Of a DNA stretch of 64,000 bases, positions 52,501 through 62,860 are shown one piece after another. The stretch is from the NCBI GenBank assembly GCA_025345505.1, contig JANVCC010000174.1, forward strand, positions 3,281,797-3,345,796, given 5' to 3'. Below the pieces are notes generated by a model that was not told the origin of the DNA, did no database searches, and saw only the letters and a list, made by a program, of their open reading frames with translations. The translations under genes and the position numbers were made by a program. Each line of letters opens with the position of its first letter. The first letter of the stretch is position 1. Source of the stretch: Todiramphus chloris collaris (taxonomy: Eukaryota > Chordata > Aves > Coraciiformes > Alcedinidae).

Positions 52501-55500
52501 GGGTTTAATTATAGTGTCCTAGTTACTTTTCATCTGAAAAACTCTCCCTGTGGGAACAGTTGCACTCATGGAGCTCAGCGTTCGTTTGCCTGTTCTGCCA
52601 ATGAGACAGCAAACGTGCCTGCAGTGCGTGTGTGTTTCTGCACTGGGGTAGCAGAATGGGCTGTTCCTGCAATGGAAGGGCTGGGATAGCAGTAAAAGAT
52701 GAGAAATAGGTGGGGTTTTTTTCATTTATTTTCTTTTTAGCCTGATCTAAAGAGGTTTATTTTCTGTTTCAGGGGGAAGAATCTGTAGAATGATAAACCA
52801 TGGTCTCTGAGTCAAATAATGCAGCTTTTCTTTCTCACTCTTTCCTTCCTGCCTGAACTTAACCCCATCTTCTGAATTGACCACTTGTCTGTTTAAAAGG
52901 CTGTTAAAATGATTCCTCCCATCAAACTCAGTTGCTCAGCAACAGTGGAAGTAGAGTTAGTGTCCCAGCCATACAAAATGCTTTTGAATGCTAAGGATGT
53001 GCTCAGACTCTTAGCCCCATCACTTATTCCTAGCCAGCGGTTGCTCTGTCACCTGGTTTTGAGCAGAACATGTATTATTCATTGCAAGGTGCTGCCTTCT
53101 GCTGCCAAGTGGCAAAAAGACAGCTGGATTTTTTTTTTTTGCTGGTAAGCAAAGTTATCCACGCGATTGACAAGAAAAACAAAATTTCCCTCTGAGAGAA
53201 AAACTATCCTGTTCTCTCTCAAAGTCTACAAGATGTTTTTCCTAACTAGTAGGACCCATCTTTTGTAGCTTAATGTATTTAGTGAGGACAACTGGCTCCT
53301 GGCTAAGGAGGCTGTGTGCAGTGTGACGGGAGGGGCATTTGTCACTGTTTGGAAGAAAGTGTCTCTTGTGCTTTGCTGAAGAGCTGAGCTGAATGATGAC
53401 CTCGATGTGCTGGGTATTTGCTCATGTGGGTTTGCCTTGGGTTTTAGTGTTACAGCTGGTACCAAACCATCAGTACAAACACAAAAATGTTTAGAAAGCA
53501 ACTTGTAAAGATTTGGCAAAGGATGCGAGTGTCAGTGAAGTGTTGGAATAGCCTCAGAATTCTCCAAAGGAGTATTTGTTACAGTAAAACTTACTGGAAA
53601 ATTATACCTGTACAAAGAGATTTGGTGAGGGGAAAGGATGTTCCCAAATACTCACTGGATTGTTGTTTCCTGGTCTGCTTGCTCTGAGCCTGGAGAGCTG
53701 GTGTTCTGATGCTGCAGCTGGATTCCTCAGGCGTGTCTGTACCCTGCCTTGCTTGTCCTGGCCTCCCCAGCAGCACGTGGATGTTGCAGCAGGGCATTGC
53801 TGAGGGCTGAAATCCATCCTGCAAAGCCTGTAAGGACCATGTGGCTCTCTCACGCCAGCTCCCAGTGAAATGGTGGAGCTGCTTTGCCATGGTTGGTTGT
53901 TTCTCCCCTTCCCCCAGAGGCATCAGAGCGAGTTGCTCACATCGGTAGCACCTCAGCACGTGGCTAAGTTGTACCTTGGCTTCTGTTGCCCTTTCCCTTT
54001 TCTTTGAGTGCTTGTATACTGAGGTGTAAGGCAGTGGGAGGATCAAGCCCTGTAAAACCAGCTACCTACAAAACAGACAGGAATTGTTTTGCCCCAGAAA
54101 ACATCCGCAGCTGAGTAGCAAATGAGCAGCCTGGTGTTCAAAAGCTCCTGATGCTGTTCCAGGTCAATCAGGGGCTGCACAGCATCTTACTCAACTGTGA
54201 TTTATACTTCTCTTGTGATTAGAAGAGCCATTTGAAATGTGATTTTTAACGTGGGGTTTTTTTTTCTTCCTTTCTTTAGGGGACTGGAGTTTTGGGAGTT
54301 GAAGTTCAGGAGCAGATCGTTTCTTTACCGCCAGGTAACCGTTTGGTGCTGTGTTCAGCACACGCTTTGCCTCCAAGAGCCAAGTGTCACCACGGCTGTA
54401 ACTGTCACTTGGTTCAGCATTGGTGCCCTCCTGGGTAGTGCCATCTGCGTGCAGAGCTGGCGTTGCAGCTGCGTGACATGCACAGGGACGTGGCATCAGG
54501 GAGGTGAGCTCCTGTATTCTTTGTGTGAGCCGGGAGAACCAGGATCTCTAAGTTTGTGTCTGAAACGAGGATCCAAAGTCACAGAATCATGTGGGAGGAT
54601 GGAAAGTTTTGTTTTCCTCAATCTTTGACTTTGCAGTCTGAGTGGTAAAAACCAACAGACATATGTTCTTGCTCTGCTGAATGGCACTGGGCCCGGCAAA
54701 GACTGCCTGGAATTTTACTTTCTGGCTTCAGAGCGTGCAGCAATTCTGAGTGTTGCACAAAGGAGAGATGGGAAGAACTGATTCAGCTGTGCAGGCAGGA
54801 CTGCAGGATCCTTCCCTCTGCCCTGCTGCCCAGTCTCTACTGGGTTTTCTTTGAAATAAGTCCAGTGGGGTTTTTGCTGCTGTCCTCGGGGGGGGGACCA
54901 CTCTCTCCACAGTAATGGGTCACCTCATCAGCAAAGAGTTCCTTGTTCTCAGGCTGCCTGTCCTGGCCATGGTCGCGCTCTGGAGACAAATAGGCAAGAG
55001 AGGGCTTGTTTTTTGGAGTAGCAAGGGGGTGTTTTGTGGGAACAGCAAGCAGCTATTTTTTATTCTGTTTTGACAAACCAGATTTGTTTTTATCCTGTGC
55101 CAAGTAATGCTCAGTGAGCTTTGACAGTGGGCGTCTGGATATGAGCAAGGGAAGAACAACACCGCGCCTGAGAAGGGCTTGATATACAGCAGGGATTTGC
55201 TTCAGCAGGTGCTCTCCTGACAAGGAGAAATTGCTGGTAACCCGTTTAGTGCGGCAGAATGGAAATGGTACTTACACTGTGCAGAGGGAACAGTTACCCC
55301 TGGCACTCAGCTCAGCCTCGTGCCCTCCCTGAGCCTGGTTGGCAGCGAGCTGGTGGGTGGCAGAGCAGGGACAGGCTGTGCACGCTGCAGTCGTGTGTCC
55401 AGCTTCTACCTGAGCATCTGCTGCCGCCCTCCATCGCAACGAGGAGGCTCCCTAGATGGGCCTCCTACCTCACCTCCTCTAGCTGCTCTGCTAGCTGTTG

Positions 55501-58063
55501 CCATCGGGATGGTTTTCTTAGAGAAAAGGGTTAACAGCCCCAGAAGGGGTATATGTCTGTTTTGGATGAGCAGCACGCAGAAGCGGGGAGACCGAGCCCG
55601 TGGCTATTTCAGATCCCTGCCTTCGGCTGCATTTGCACCGAGCGTGGGGACATCAAAGCTGAAGTCGCAGCGCACAATGACCTCTAGTGAGGGATGGATA
55701 AAATAACATATGTCAGGGGTCTGTGCTGCTTCTCTGCCATCTGCTTCGAGGCAGGCTCTTGGCGTAGGGAGAGGCAGTGCCTGCCTTGGGATAAATGTAT
55801 CTTGGCTTGTTGGGCCTCTCTCCTTAACGGTGATCAACGTGATCTGGTTGCTTAGTGGACTTCACTTTATCTCTTGCTGAACAGAAGCCCGAGAAGGACT
55901 GTTCCTCTCCGTCTCCATCCTTTGCTTCCCCAGGGAAACAGATGTTTCCCCGAACCATCCCCAGATGTTTCTTGCACAAGCTTCTTGAAGCCCAGGGGAA
56001 GTAGGTAATCGCCTGTGTACAAGTCTCTTGGGTTCAAGTCTCTCTAGGAGCCTTGCTGAGACCACTTCTGGCACAGGTTGAGGGGCTCTTGTCAGTTACT
56101 CTTCAGCAGCAGCTCCATGAGGCTGGTCTGTGAGAAGAGGGACCAGGATGATTAGCGGCCAGTACTCTGAGAGAAGGGAAGTGACGTGCAGAGGTGTTTG
56201 AAATACCAGTTTGCTGCACTGGCAGGATGTTGTTTTGGGTGTTTTTTCCTCTCTTTTGGCTTTCTGAGAGAGAAACAAGCCCCTACACAGCCCCCCACCT
56301 GGAAACAGTTGCGTATGTGTGAAGAACCAGCTCTCCCAGCAAGCATGTCAGCTTCCTGTGACAGACAGATGTGTGAGTGCTGCTGCTGCTGTTTCTGAGA
56401 CAGAAACCATCCTCTGCTCAGCTTGCTTCCCACGTGTGATGAGAACAAGCCTTGCTCCGAGGCAATGCTCGGAGCCTGAGCAAGGGAACTTTCTAGAACC
56501 CCGATAGGTGAGTCTGGAGCGTGACTTGGGGTGCTTCAGTGGCACCTGAACCAAAGATCCAAGCATTCTTTCTGTGGGGAGATGCTCGTTCTGAACACCC
56601 GTCTGGAGTGGGAGCAAAGTGTGTGGCACTGGAACGATGGGTAGTACCAGGAATGGTAGAAGAACACCAGAAATTGGCCTTCCTGGGAATTCTAGTGATG
56701 TCCCTTTAGTCAGGAGCAGGCTCATATTAAGAAGTCATGATGGTATCATTCTTTCCTGAGTGACAGGCATGGAATGCTCTGATGAAGTTCCTGGCAGCAG
56801 TAGCTGCGGGTGGGCTGTTACACGAGCCAGTACAGCTGACAGCACGGCCACAGGTCTCCAGACAGAATTTCCTGCTCTCTTTTAAGTTCTCCAAGGGCAG
56901 CTCCTGAGCTGCATTCTCTGTTTTTTCCAGGTCCGAAGAATGGTTGGGACTCTGGTTGCAGTTGGCATGGGGAAGTTAAAACCTCATCATATAAAGGAGT
57001 TACTGGAGATGAAAGACGCGCGGGCTCTTCCACCGATTGCCATGGCTCCGCCATCCGGACTCTTCCTCAAGTCCGTGGAATATAGGGAAGCAGGTAGGTG
57101 ACTGCAGGGAAGGGAGTTTAGGAGTCAGCTCTAACAGCACCCGTGGTCTGGCTTTCCGTGCTGTCCAACCTGCAGCTCCCAGCTCTATGTGCTGACACCC
57201 ACCAGAGGTGTTCACACCGGTCGCTGTGGAAAAATGGTGTAACTTTTATTTTCCTGCTAGATTTCCTTCTCTGACTTGCAGGGTAATAAAAGAGAAGTTG
57301 TGTTAACAGTGACTTAGATCTCCCCTGAATGATGCTTTCAATTCTCACGAGCTTGTTCTGTCCCTGACCACGTATCAAGTCCAAATGTCTGGTATCTCGG
57401 TGCCTACAGATGTTTCCGTCCACTTGCTGCTCCCCTGGTATTTATGAGAGGGTTATACAGGCTGGAGGACAAGGAACAGGTCATCCTTTTGCTCCCAATT
57501 TAACAACATCTGATCTAAACTATTTAAGTCATTTAGCTTAAAAAAAGAGAATCAAATAAGGAAGAGGAGGCAAATTTGCAGAGGATAGCAAATGGATGTG
57601 ATGGGACTTGGACGTTCCTGCTCAGGATTTGTCTCTGTCTCTGATTAACCCAGTGCCTGTTAAATGCAGATACAAAGGATTTTCCACCACCCTGCAGACC
57701 TTCTCCAGGCTGCCTTGTCTCAGCCAGACCACAAACCTTCTTCAGGTCTGCTCTCTCCTGCAGCAGCAGTGCACACACTAGGGCTTAAAGAAGACAGAAA
57801 GGAAAAGGAAGCAACAAAGAGCAGTCCAGGGAGCTTGAATATAGTTCTGAGCACTTGGCCTGGCCTTGAAAAGGCAGCTGCTGCTTGCTGGTTTTGGCCC
57901 TCGTCAGTGGTGGAGGGAGCCCAGGCAGGAAATGAAGACCACAAGTTTTAAGTGCTTTCAGGTGCTTTCAGTGCCATCTCTTTCCCTAAATCAATGTTTT
58001 CTCTTTCTTTTTTTCTCCCCCCCCCTCTCAGATTTGAACACTACCCTTGCCCCAGGAGAATAG
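37467..58063 (+). CDS. PUSL1: PUSL1, tRNA pseudouridine synthase-like 1 (8 exons, 292 aa)
   Basis: PUSL1 belongs to the TruA family, which isomerises uridine to pseudouridine in RNA; the vertebrate protein is reported to act in mitochondria. I joined 37,467-37,525, 38,662-38,719, 44,286-44,473, 49,102-49,251, 51,445-51,618, 54,280-54,334, 56,931-57,093 and 58,032-58,063. All junctions are GT-AG, phases agree, and the 879 nt encode 292 residues plus stop (human about 303). Residues 7-19 (RYLVFFQYFGTKY) are the first TruA strand. SSRTDAGVHAL (56-66) holds the catalytic Asp60. HARFSALSRTYVYRL follows in exon 4 and LLGTHDFSTF in exon 5. FLYRQVRRMVGTLVAVG (224-240) is the conserved active-site segment, and LFLKSVEY lies near the C-terminus. 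All key motifs are present, so the gene looks functional. The start has AAAG upstream of ATGG. It diverges from ACAP3, as in mammals. Confidence 0.95.
37526..38661 (+). other. PUSL1: PUSL1 intron 1
   Basis: A 1.1-kb GT-AG intron. I see no other feature in it. Confidence 0.9.
38662..38719 (+). CDS. PUSL1: PUSL1 exon 2
   Basis: Completes Ser20 and encodes GVMQTSAERSLVGVQNYLE, matching the GVQNYLE motif of the human protein. The acceptor is CTCTGCAG and the donor GTAGGT at 38,720; phase 0 at the end. Confidence 0.92.
38720..44285 (+). other. PUSL1: PUSL1 intron 2
   Basis: A 5.6-kb GT-AG intron. A TA-rich imperfect palindrome sits just after the donor (38,733-38,763). A purine-rich stretch lies at 40,205-40,233. 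No exon of another gene is recognised. Confidence 0.85.
38733..38763. repeat. TA-rich imperfect palindrome
   Basis: ACCATATATATATACC is followed by GTATATATACCATAG, two near-mirror TA runs about 14 nt past the exon 2 donor. They could fold into a hairpin close to the splice site. Confidence 0.8.
44286..44473 (+). CDS. PUSL1: PUSL1 exon 3 (catalytic Asp)
   Basis: Encodes KAAQELNPIVPIKFHISSRTDAGVHALCNTAHIDIQ and onward to the Arg at the junction. The RTDAGVHA motif carries the catalytic aspartate, residue 60. The acceptor follows TGGCTTTCAG and the donor is GTGAGT at 44,474. Confidence 0.95.
44474..49101 (+). other. PUSL1: PUSL1 intron 3
   Basis: A 4.6-kb GT-AG intron with an AAAT microsatellite at 45,843-45,860 and a T run near 47,107. 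No gene is seen. Confidence 0.85.
45843..45860. repeat. AAAT microsatellite
   Basis: Four AAATA-type units in PUSL1 intron 3. Confidence 0.85.
49102..49251 (+). CDS. PUSL1: PUSL1 exon 4
   Basis: Encodes ILNAHRVTASFHARFSALSRTYVYRLLVGC and on through VFERDLCWAPAA. The FHAR…SRTYVYRL segment is the TruA nucleotide-binding strand region. The donor is GTAAGT at 49,252. Confidence 0.95.
49252..51444 (+). other. PUSL1: PUSL1 intron 4
   Basis: A 2.2-kb GT-AG intron. I see no further feature. Confidence 0.9.
51445..51618 (+). CDS. PUSL1: PUSL1 exon 5
   Basis: Encodes YLDVPAMQDGAQFLLGTHDFSTFRS and onward to HHYEH plus part of Arg. LLGTHDFSTF is the family's conserved G-x-HDF-x-xF element. The acceptor is TTTCAG and the donor GTGAGA at 51,619. 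Confidence 0.95.
51619..54279 (+). other. PUSL1: PUSL1 intron 5
   Basis: A 2.7-kb GT-AG intron with a GTTT microsatellite near 52,480-52,495. No gene is seen. Confidence 0.9.
54280..54334 (+). CDS. PUSL1: PUSL1 exon 6
   Basis: This 55-nt exon encodes GLEFWELKFRSRSFLYRQ after the junction Arg. The acceptor is TTCTTTAG after a T-rich tract; the donor is GTAACC at 54,335, phase 0. Confidence 0.93.
54335..56930 (+). other. PUSL1: PUSL1 intron 6
   Basis: A 2.6-kb GT-AG intron. I see no further feature. Confidence 0.9.
56931..57093 (+). CDS. PUSL1: PUSL1 exon 7
   Basis: Encodes VRRMVGTLVAVGMGKLKPHHIKELLEMKDAR and onward to LFLKSVEYREA. It completes the TruA FLYxxVRxxVG motif begun in exon 6. The acceptor follows TTTTTTCCAG; the donor is GTAGGT at 57,094. 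Confidence 0.95.
57094..58031 (+). other. PUSL1: PUSL1 intron 7
   Basis: A 0.9-kb GT-AG intron ending in a C/T tract of roughly 35 nt before the terminal exon. Confidence 0.9.
58032..58063 (+). CDS. PUSL1: PUSL1 exon 8 (terminal, 32 coding nt)
   Basis: Completes an Asp codon and encodes LNTTLAPGE, then TAG at 58,061-58,063. It is preceded by a long C/T tract and CTCTCAG. The short tail lacks the longer human C-terminal extension. Confidence 0.85.
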
Positions 58064-58159
58064 CAGCTCTGTGAGATGCAGCCCTGGCTGAAAGGACTCT
58101 TGTCACAGATGTGATGGAGGTTGGCCAAGCTCTCTTTACACAATACATGGTCCTGTCTC

Positions 58160-58165
58160 AATAAA
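58160..58165 (+). terminator. PUSL1: PUSL1 proximal polyadenylation signal
   Basis: AATAAA lies 97 nt after the PUSL1 stop codon, followed by TG-rich sequence. This would give a very short 3' UTR. Confidence 0.75.
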
Positions 58166-58944
58166 AATCATTGACTGGCTGTAGGCATCTTCCCATCGTT
58201 TGTTCTTGCCTCTGAGACTGCCAAGGGGAAAGGAAGAACGAGTCCATGCTGCTTTTTTTTCCTTTTTCTGAAATCCTGGTGCCTGTCTCTCAAGCAGAGG
58301 AGGAAGGAGTGGGGCCTGGGGTTTTTGACTTGTTTTTGTGGTGGGTTTTCTTTTCCTCCCGTGGCATGTGTGGGAAGGACAGAGGCTTAGAATGGAGGAG
58401 AATGTAGCATTTCTTCTCTGTCCCCCTCCTCTGTAACCCTGCCTTTGTGCAGCACAGTGCAAGGGACGACTGTTACTGTTTGAGGCAGTGACTTACAGCA
58501 GCAGCCTTTGAAAGTCCTCCCCAGTTCCTCTCCTCATCAACAGTCGCTCTCTTACTGAACTGTGGTGACTTCTACATCATCCTGTTCCCTGGTACAAAGT
58601 CACGTCTGTTGCACTTGGGATGTTACCAAGTTCCTTTGAGGTCACACATAAACCTGTTTTAGTGGTCACAGCCTGGGCTCGTAGCACAGGAACAACTACG
58701 AGTGGTTCAGCCTCAGTATGAAACGAAGCATGGTCAGCAGTGGAGGTTCTGTACCTGGGAGGTGGCTGCTGGGCTCTCATGTGCTTGTTGCCATCTTCTG
58801 CTCTTCCGTTGGTGGTGCTGCTGCAGAGCGTGCTGGATCCAAGGGCAGAGCAGGGAGCACAGATAACTCTTCTTTTTCTCATTCTTTTTCTTTCTTTTTT
58901 TTTTAAAACCACTCTCATATCAGGTTTTGCCTGCTTGCCCAAGC

Positions 58945-58950
58945 AATAAA
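58945..58950 (+). terminator. PUSL1: Possible distal polyadenylation signal
   Basis: A second AATAAA on the same strand is followed about 20-35 nt later by a GT-rich stretch (CTGTGGTCTGGTTTT). Use of this site would extend the 3' UTR to about 0.9 kb. Confidence 0.5.
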
Positions 58951-60108
58951 ACACACATCGGGTAACTCTGTGGTCTGGTTTTCTTCTCCCATGAATGACA
59001 CGAGAATCTGTCTGCTTTGGTTATAAAACTTTGTTAGAGTGCCAGGTTACAGGAAGGAAGATGAACATTTTGACTTCTGAAGTTCACAGAAGAAACAGTG
59101 CCTGGTTTGACCACTCCTGCAGCTGAGATGCCTGGTACCACGATAATCATCTCCCCCTTGCCCATGAGAGGAGGAGAATTGCAGAGAAAGGCGGTTTGTC
59201 AGAGCAGACTGCCCCCTTCATCTGGTAAGAGGATGTTCTTTACGTGGCGATTCCAAGTGATACAGACTGCTGCATTCAGATAAATACAGGAAGATTCTTA
59301 ATAACTTCTTGAGAGCTTGTCAGTTCCCATGGTGGAGAGACACAAGGCAGGCAGAAGGGGACGCAGCAGTTCCTTGTAGCCTCTCTCTAGGCCACTCTTG
59401 CCTTTGGCGGTGGAGACCCAGTTAGTGAGTGGTCTTTATGCAGAATACAAGGACAGCCCATCTCTAGGTGACCTCTCAGAAGAAGTGACACGTCTCTTCC
59501 AGGTAGCAGTTTGGCCAGAAACCTACTTTTGACAGCATGGGACGGAAAGGCACGATGGGTTGTGGTGACTCTGTCCCTTCCCTCGGAGCACGCTGACTGC
59601 CAGCTGCTTCATTCGGAGGTGTCCTGGGTCTCTACCATGGGACAGGAGAGTGGAAGCTGCTGTGGTGCCCGTGTGGTACCTGGTTGTGCTTTTACTGGTG
59701 GAGCTTTGCTGGCTAAGCACCCAGGGGTGGGGATGCTTGACACCCTGCAGTCACTTTTCAACGCAGGCACCGGGGCTTGTCCATCGATGGTCCAACCTGC
59801 GTTCAGACGGTGCTTTGCCTGAGAGGGGATGGCAGCAAAGCCTGGCTCTTCCCCTGGGTGAGGGGAAGTGAGAGAGCAGCTGGAGGCCCATTTCAAAGTG
59901 TCTCACTGGTACCTGGTTCCAGAGGGGCAGGTCTTGCTCTGTGGGCTGGCGGTGCTGATGGGTGGCTCTGGGTGGGAGCAGCGGCTACGAGGCGAGGACT
60001 AAAGCAGACACTCGTGCTGTGCTCTCTCCGAGCTTCAGGGGGGACACTTGACTAGCGGGGCAAGGGTGACAGGTTTTGATCTTCTCTTCCTGTGGTTTCT
60101 CTCTGTAG

Positions 60109-60272
60109 AGCAGCGGGGGAGAGTTCTGCACTGCGCCTTGCAGGGCAGGCTGCTCTGCTGGTAAAACCCAAGGCAGAGGAGCTTAGCAGTGATGTAGTCA
60201 CGAGGACTCTTTGGAGAGGCCAGTGTGTGCATCTGCAGCTTTTGTGTGAGGACGATGATGATCTGAGCTCTG
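60109..60272 (+). other. Candidate internal or 5' exon upstream of the GPCR
   Basis: A strong pyrimidine tract ending in CTCTCTGTAG precedes 60,109, and the near-perfect donor GTAAGT begins at 60,273. The 164 nt between are open in one frame and read …LAGQAALLVKPKAEELSSD… then an acidic EDDDD cluster; I do not recognise it. Spliced to the AG before the GPCR start (62,852 or 62,855), this frame would run in phase into the GPCR ATG. It could be a 5' UTR exon, an N-terminal exon, or a chance pair of splice-like sites. Confidence 0.3.
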
Positions 60273-61641
60273 GTAAGTTAACTTTCTAAATAAATTTGAG
60301 TCTTTACGGGGAGGAAAACTGAACCAAATCCTAATGCTGTTTGGGTGTTAATCAAGGGAACTGCTACTGCAGGCTCAGGTGCCACAGCTTTTCGTTTGTT
60401 TTAATAGTCACAGTGCAAAATTACCCACTACTCACGTTTCCAAAGATGTTTCCCAGTTTCTGCTTACAGTAAAAACCTGTTGCACTTTTGGGCTTGTTGT
60501 CAAACCAGTCACTGAGGAACCCAGGCTGAGCAGTAGTCCAGGAGTAGACTCAGTGGCCAACTCTGCATTAGCACAAAGAACTGTTGTCGGGTTTGGCTTT
60601 GGTTTGTAAATCCCAGAGCAACTGTTAAAAGTAACCTAAAGACATTTATGTAATTAAAGAACATACTCTCTTAGTATCATACAGTGCACCATCAGCAGAG
60701 AACTGCACAAACTGCTGGTCTGAATCACTTCTTTGATGTCCACCACTAATACCTGTAACTTATCATCAAGGGGTATGGAGCATTCTTCTCCTTTTGGTGC
60801 TGTTGCATTGCCAGTTCTTTTCGTTTGGTTCAGTTTGGACAACCACTACATGAGGAGACCTCTTGTTCTGGTTGTTTGACTGGGATGCTTTAAAACTGCA
60901 ACCAGAAACGCCTCATGCTTGACCAGAGTTCAAACACTCAAGCTTGGTTTTATAGGAAAACAATTCTAATAATTGAATGAACTCAAAATCCAGTTGAAAT
61001 TTTGATTTCTGCTTTTCTATGGTTTTGTAAATCAAGTAGCTTTGTATAGACACATAAGTTCAGTGGTGCTTTCTGGTTGTCTGGAAGAAATAACAGCCCT
61101 CCCTTCCATTAAAAAAACCAAAACAATAAAACACAAACCCCAACAGACAAAAAAACCCCCCCAACGAATCAAACCAAGGGAGGCAAAGCTGAATTTGGAA
61201 TTTGATCAGACTCCATACTTTTCAAATGGTAGAGAAGGAAATGGAACATCATTCTAAGAAAGCATCTGAATACTTGGAAAATACACATTTAGTCGTGGAC
61301 TCTGTCACTTCTGCTACCTCTGACCAGCTCCCCTTGCTGCTGGTGTCACATCACCCACTGTTTACACATGTCAGACATACTGTGGGATCCTCTTCCAGAT
61401 GGGGAGGGATTTAGGGGGTTAAATAATCCTACAGGTGTGGTATCACTGTGCTTCTGTGCCTCTGGAAGGCCTTGTAACCACACTGCCAGGCTCTCGAGTT
61501 GAAATGCTTTCAGGCAGTGCTTTAGCAAGGCTTGTTTTGCCATCTCACAGCAGCATCAGGCACACGGGAACTCCCCTATCTGGCGTCTACAGAGTCTTGG
61601 GACAATGCATGTGCTGTTTGGAAAGAATCCCTTTTACTTGT

Positions 61642-61679
61642 TCTGGAGCTATTAATCTGATCTGGAGCTATTAATCTAA
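61642..61679. repeat. 19-bp tandem duplication
   Basis: TCTGGAGCTATTAATCTGA at 61,642-61,660 is repeated at 61,661-61,679 with one mismatch. Confidence 0.95.
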
Positions 61680-62860
61680 TTAATCAACAGCTGTCCCTGC
61701 TGTGCTTGTCTGGGGAGGAGCCGCAGCAAACCACTCTCCTGTGCCTGTCCTGCCCCTTTCATGGTTTCTCTGCCTTACCTTTCCCAATTTCCACGCTGTA
61801 TTCTGACCCTAGATAAGATGGATGTTTGGTGCTCTTGCTACAGCAAAACTGAGATGTGAAGGTTTGTTTCAAATCCCACACTTCTTTCTGTTACGCCTCA
61901 GCTGTGCCTGCTTTTGTAGCAGGTTCCCTGGGTGCACAAACCCTTTGCTGAAGGGTGAGAGCCCCACGTAAGCAGCTCTGTATGGCTGCCTACTTAAAGT
62001 GAAACCTTTTTTTCTCTCCCTTTCTAATCTTCCGGTTATCGTCTTGGGTGCTTTTGGCTGCATTAGATAAACAACTCTTGGGAGGAAGTGTGATTTCAGA
62101 GTTTCCTTTGGAAAGTACCCAGCAACCTTTGGACTTTCAATGGTTCCACTTCGAAACGTTGTGCTTATTGTAGCTGGGTTTAGTTTCTCCACTGCCTTTA
62201 GTGGCTTCTGTTTAGGTGTTTGTCTTCAGTTACTGATTTCATTTATATTTGATGGAGACAGCGCACTGCTGGAGTGCAGTTTATTGCTCAGGGATGTGAG
62301 TGACCTCACTCAGAGAAGTCCTACCCGTACAGTGCCTCTGTCCCCTATTTCAAACACATAAACAAGACCTTGAGGTCCCCTTCTAACCGCAGCGAGTGGT
62401 TGTTTCCCTCTGCAGTCTGCCTGCAGAGCAGCTTTAGGGTGCTGTAAATTCACCCAACAGTTTGCACCCAGCCCTCCCACTTGTGCATGAAGGTCAGCTA
62501 AGCTACAGAAGTGTGGGTGGGAAGGTGCTGATTCACTTGCTGTTCCCAGCCTTAGCCAAAGCTACAGCCTTCTATGGAGCTGTTTCTGGGGGGTGGGGGG
62601 AACTGCTACCTCTGTTATTTCAGTATTGTCACCTTGTGATGATTTTAATGCCAGTTAATGACTTATTCTTACAGCAACACTGCTTTCCATCTAGCTAGAC
62701 CAAGCACAGACCTCTGAACATATTTCACCAGACTCAACATCACACAGTTCTGCAGCTTTAGCTCTTACCCCCCTGAAATAAGACTTGAGAACCTTCTGAG
62801 GTAACGGATGGCTTAAGACCTTTCTCCCATGTTGGATATCCCTGCACTCCAGCAGAAATC

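Larger units (their letters stand above)
58064..62860. other. PUSL1-GPCR intergenic region
   Basis: It contains the PUSL1 3' UTR, then about 4 kb without a recognised gene. I looked specifically for INTS11 exons on the minus strand, the mammalian neighbour, and saw none of its conserved metallo-beta-lactamase or C-terminal motifs. Present are one candidate exon (60,109-60,272), an A/C-rich tract (about 61,108-61,165), and a 19-bp tandem duplication (61,642-61,679). Confidence 0.7.

Noticed and set aside
54580..54605. CACAGAATCATG string resembling the CR1 terminal repeat
   Set aside because: A single unit without the adjacent conserved CR1 block; chance is sufficient.
62375..62402. CR1-like string (CTTGAGGTCCCCTTCTAACC)
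   Set aside because: It resembles the CR1 3' end for only about 20 bases with mismatches and lacks the neighbouring CR1 blocks, so it is too weak to call.
58064..62860. Expected INTS11 gene on the minus strand
   Set aside because: I looked for its metallo-beta-lactamase HxHxDH motif and C-terminal segments in the minus-strand frames and saw none.
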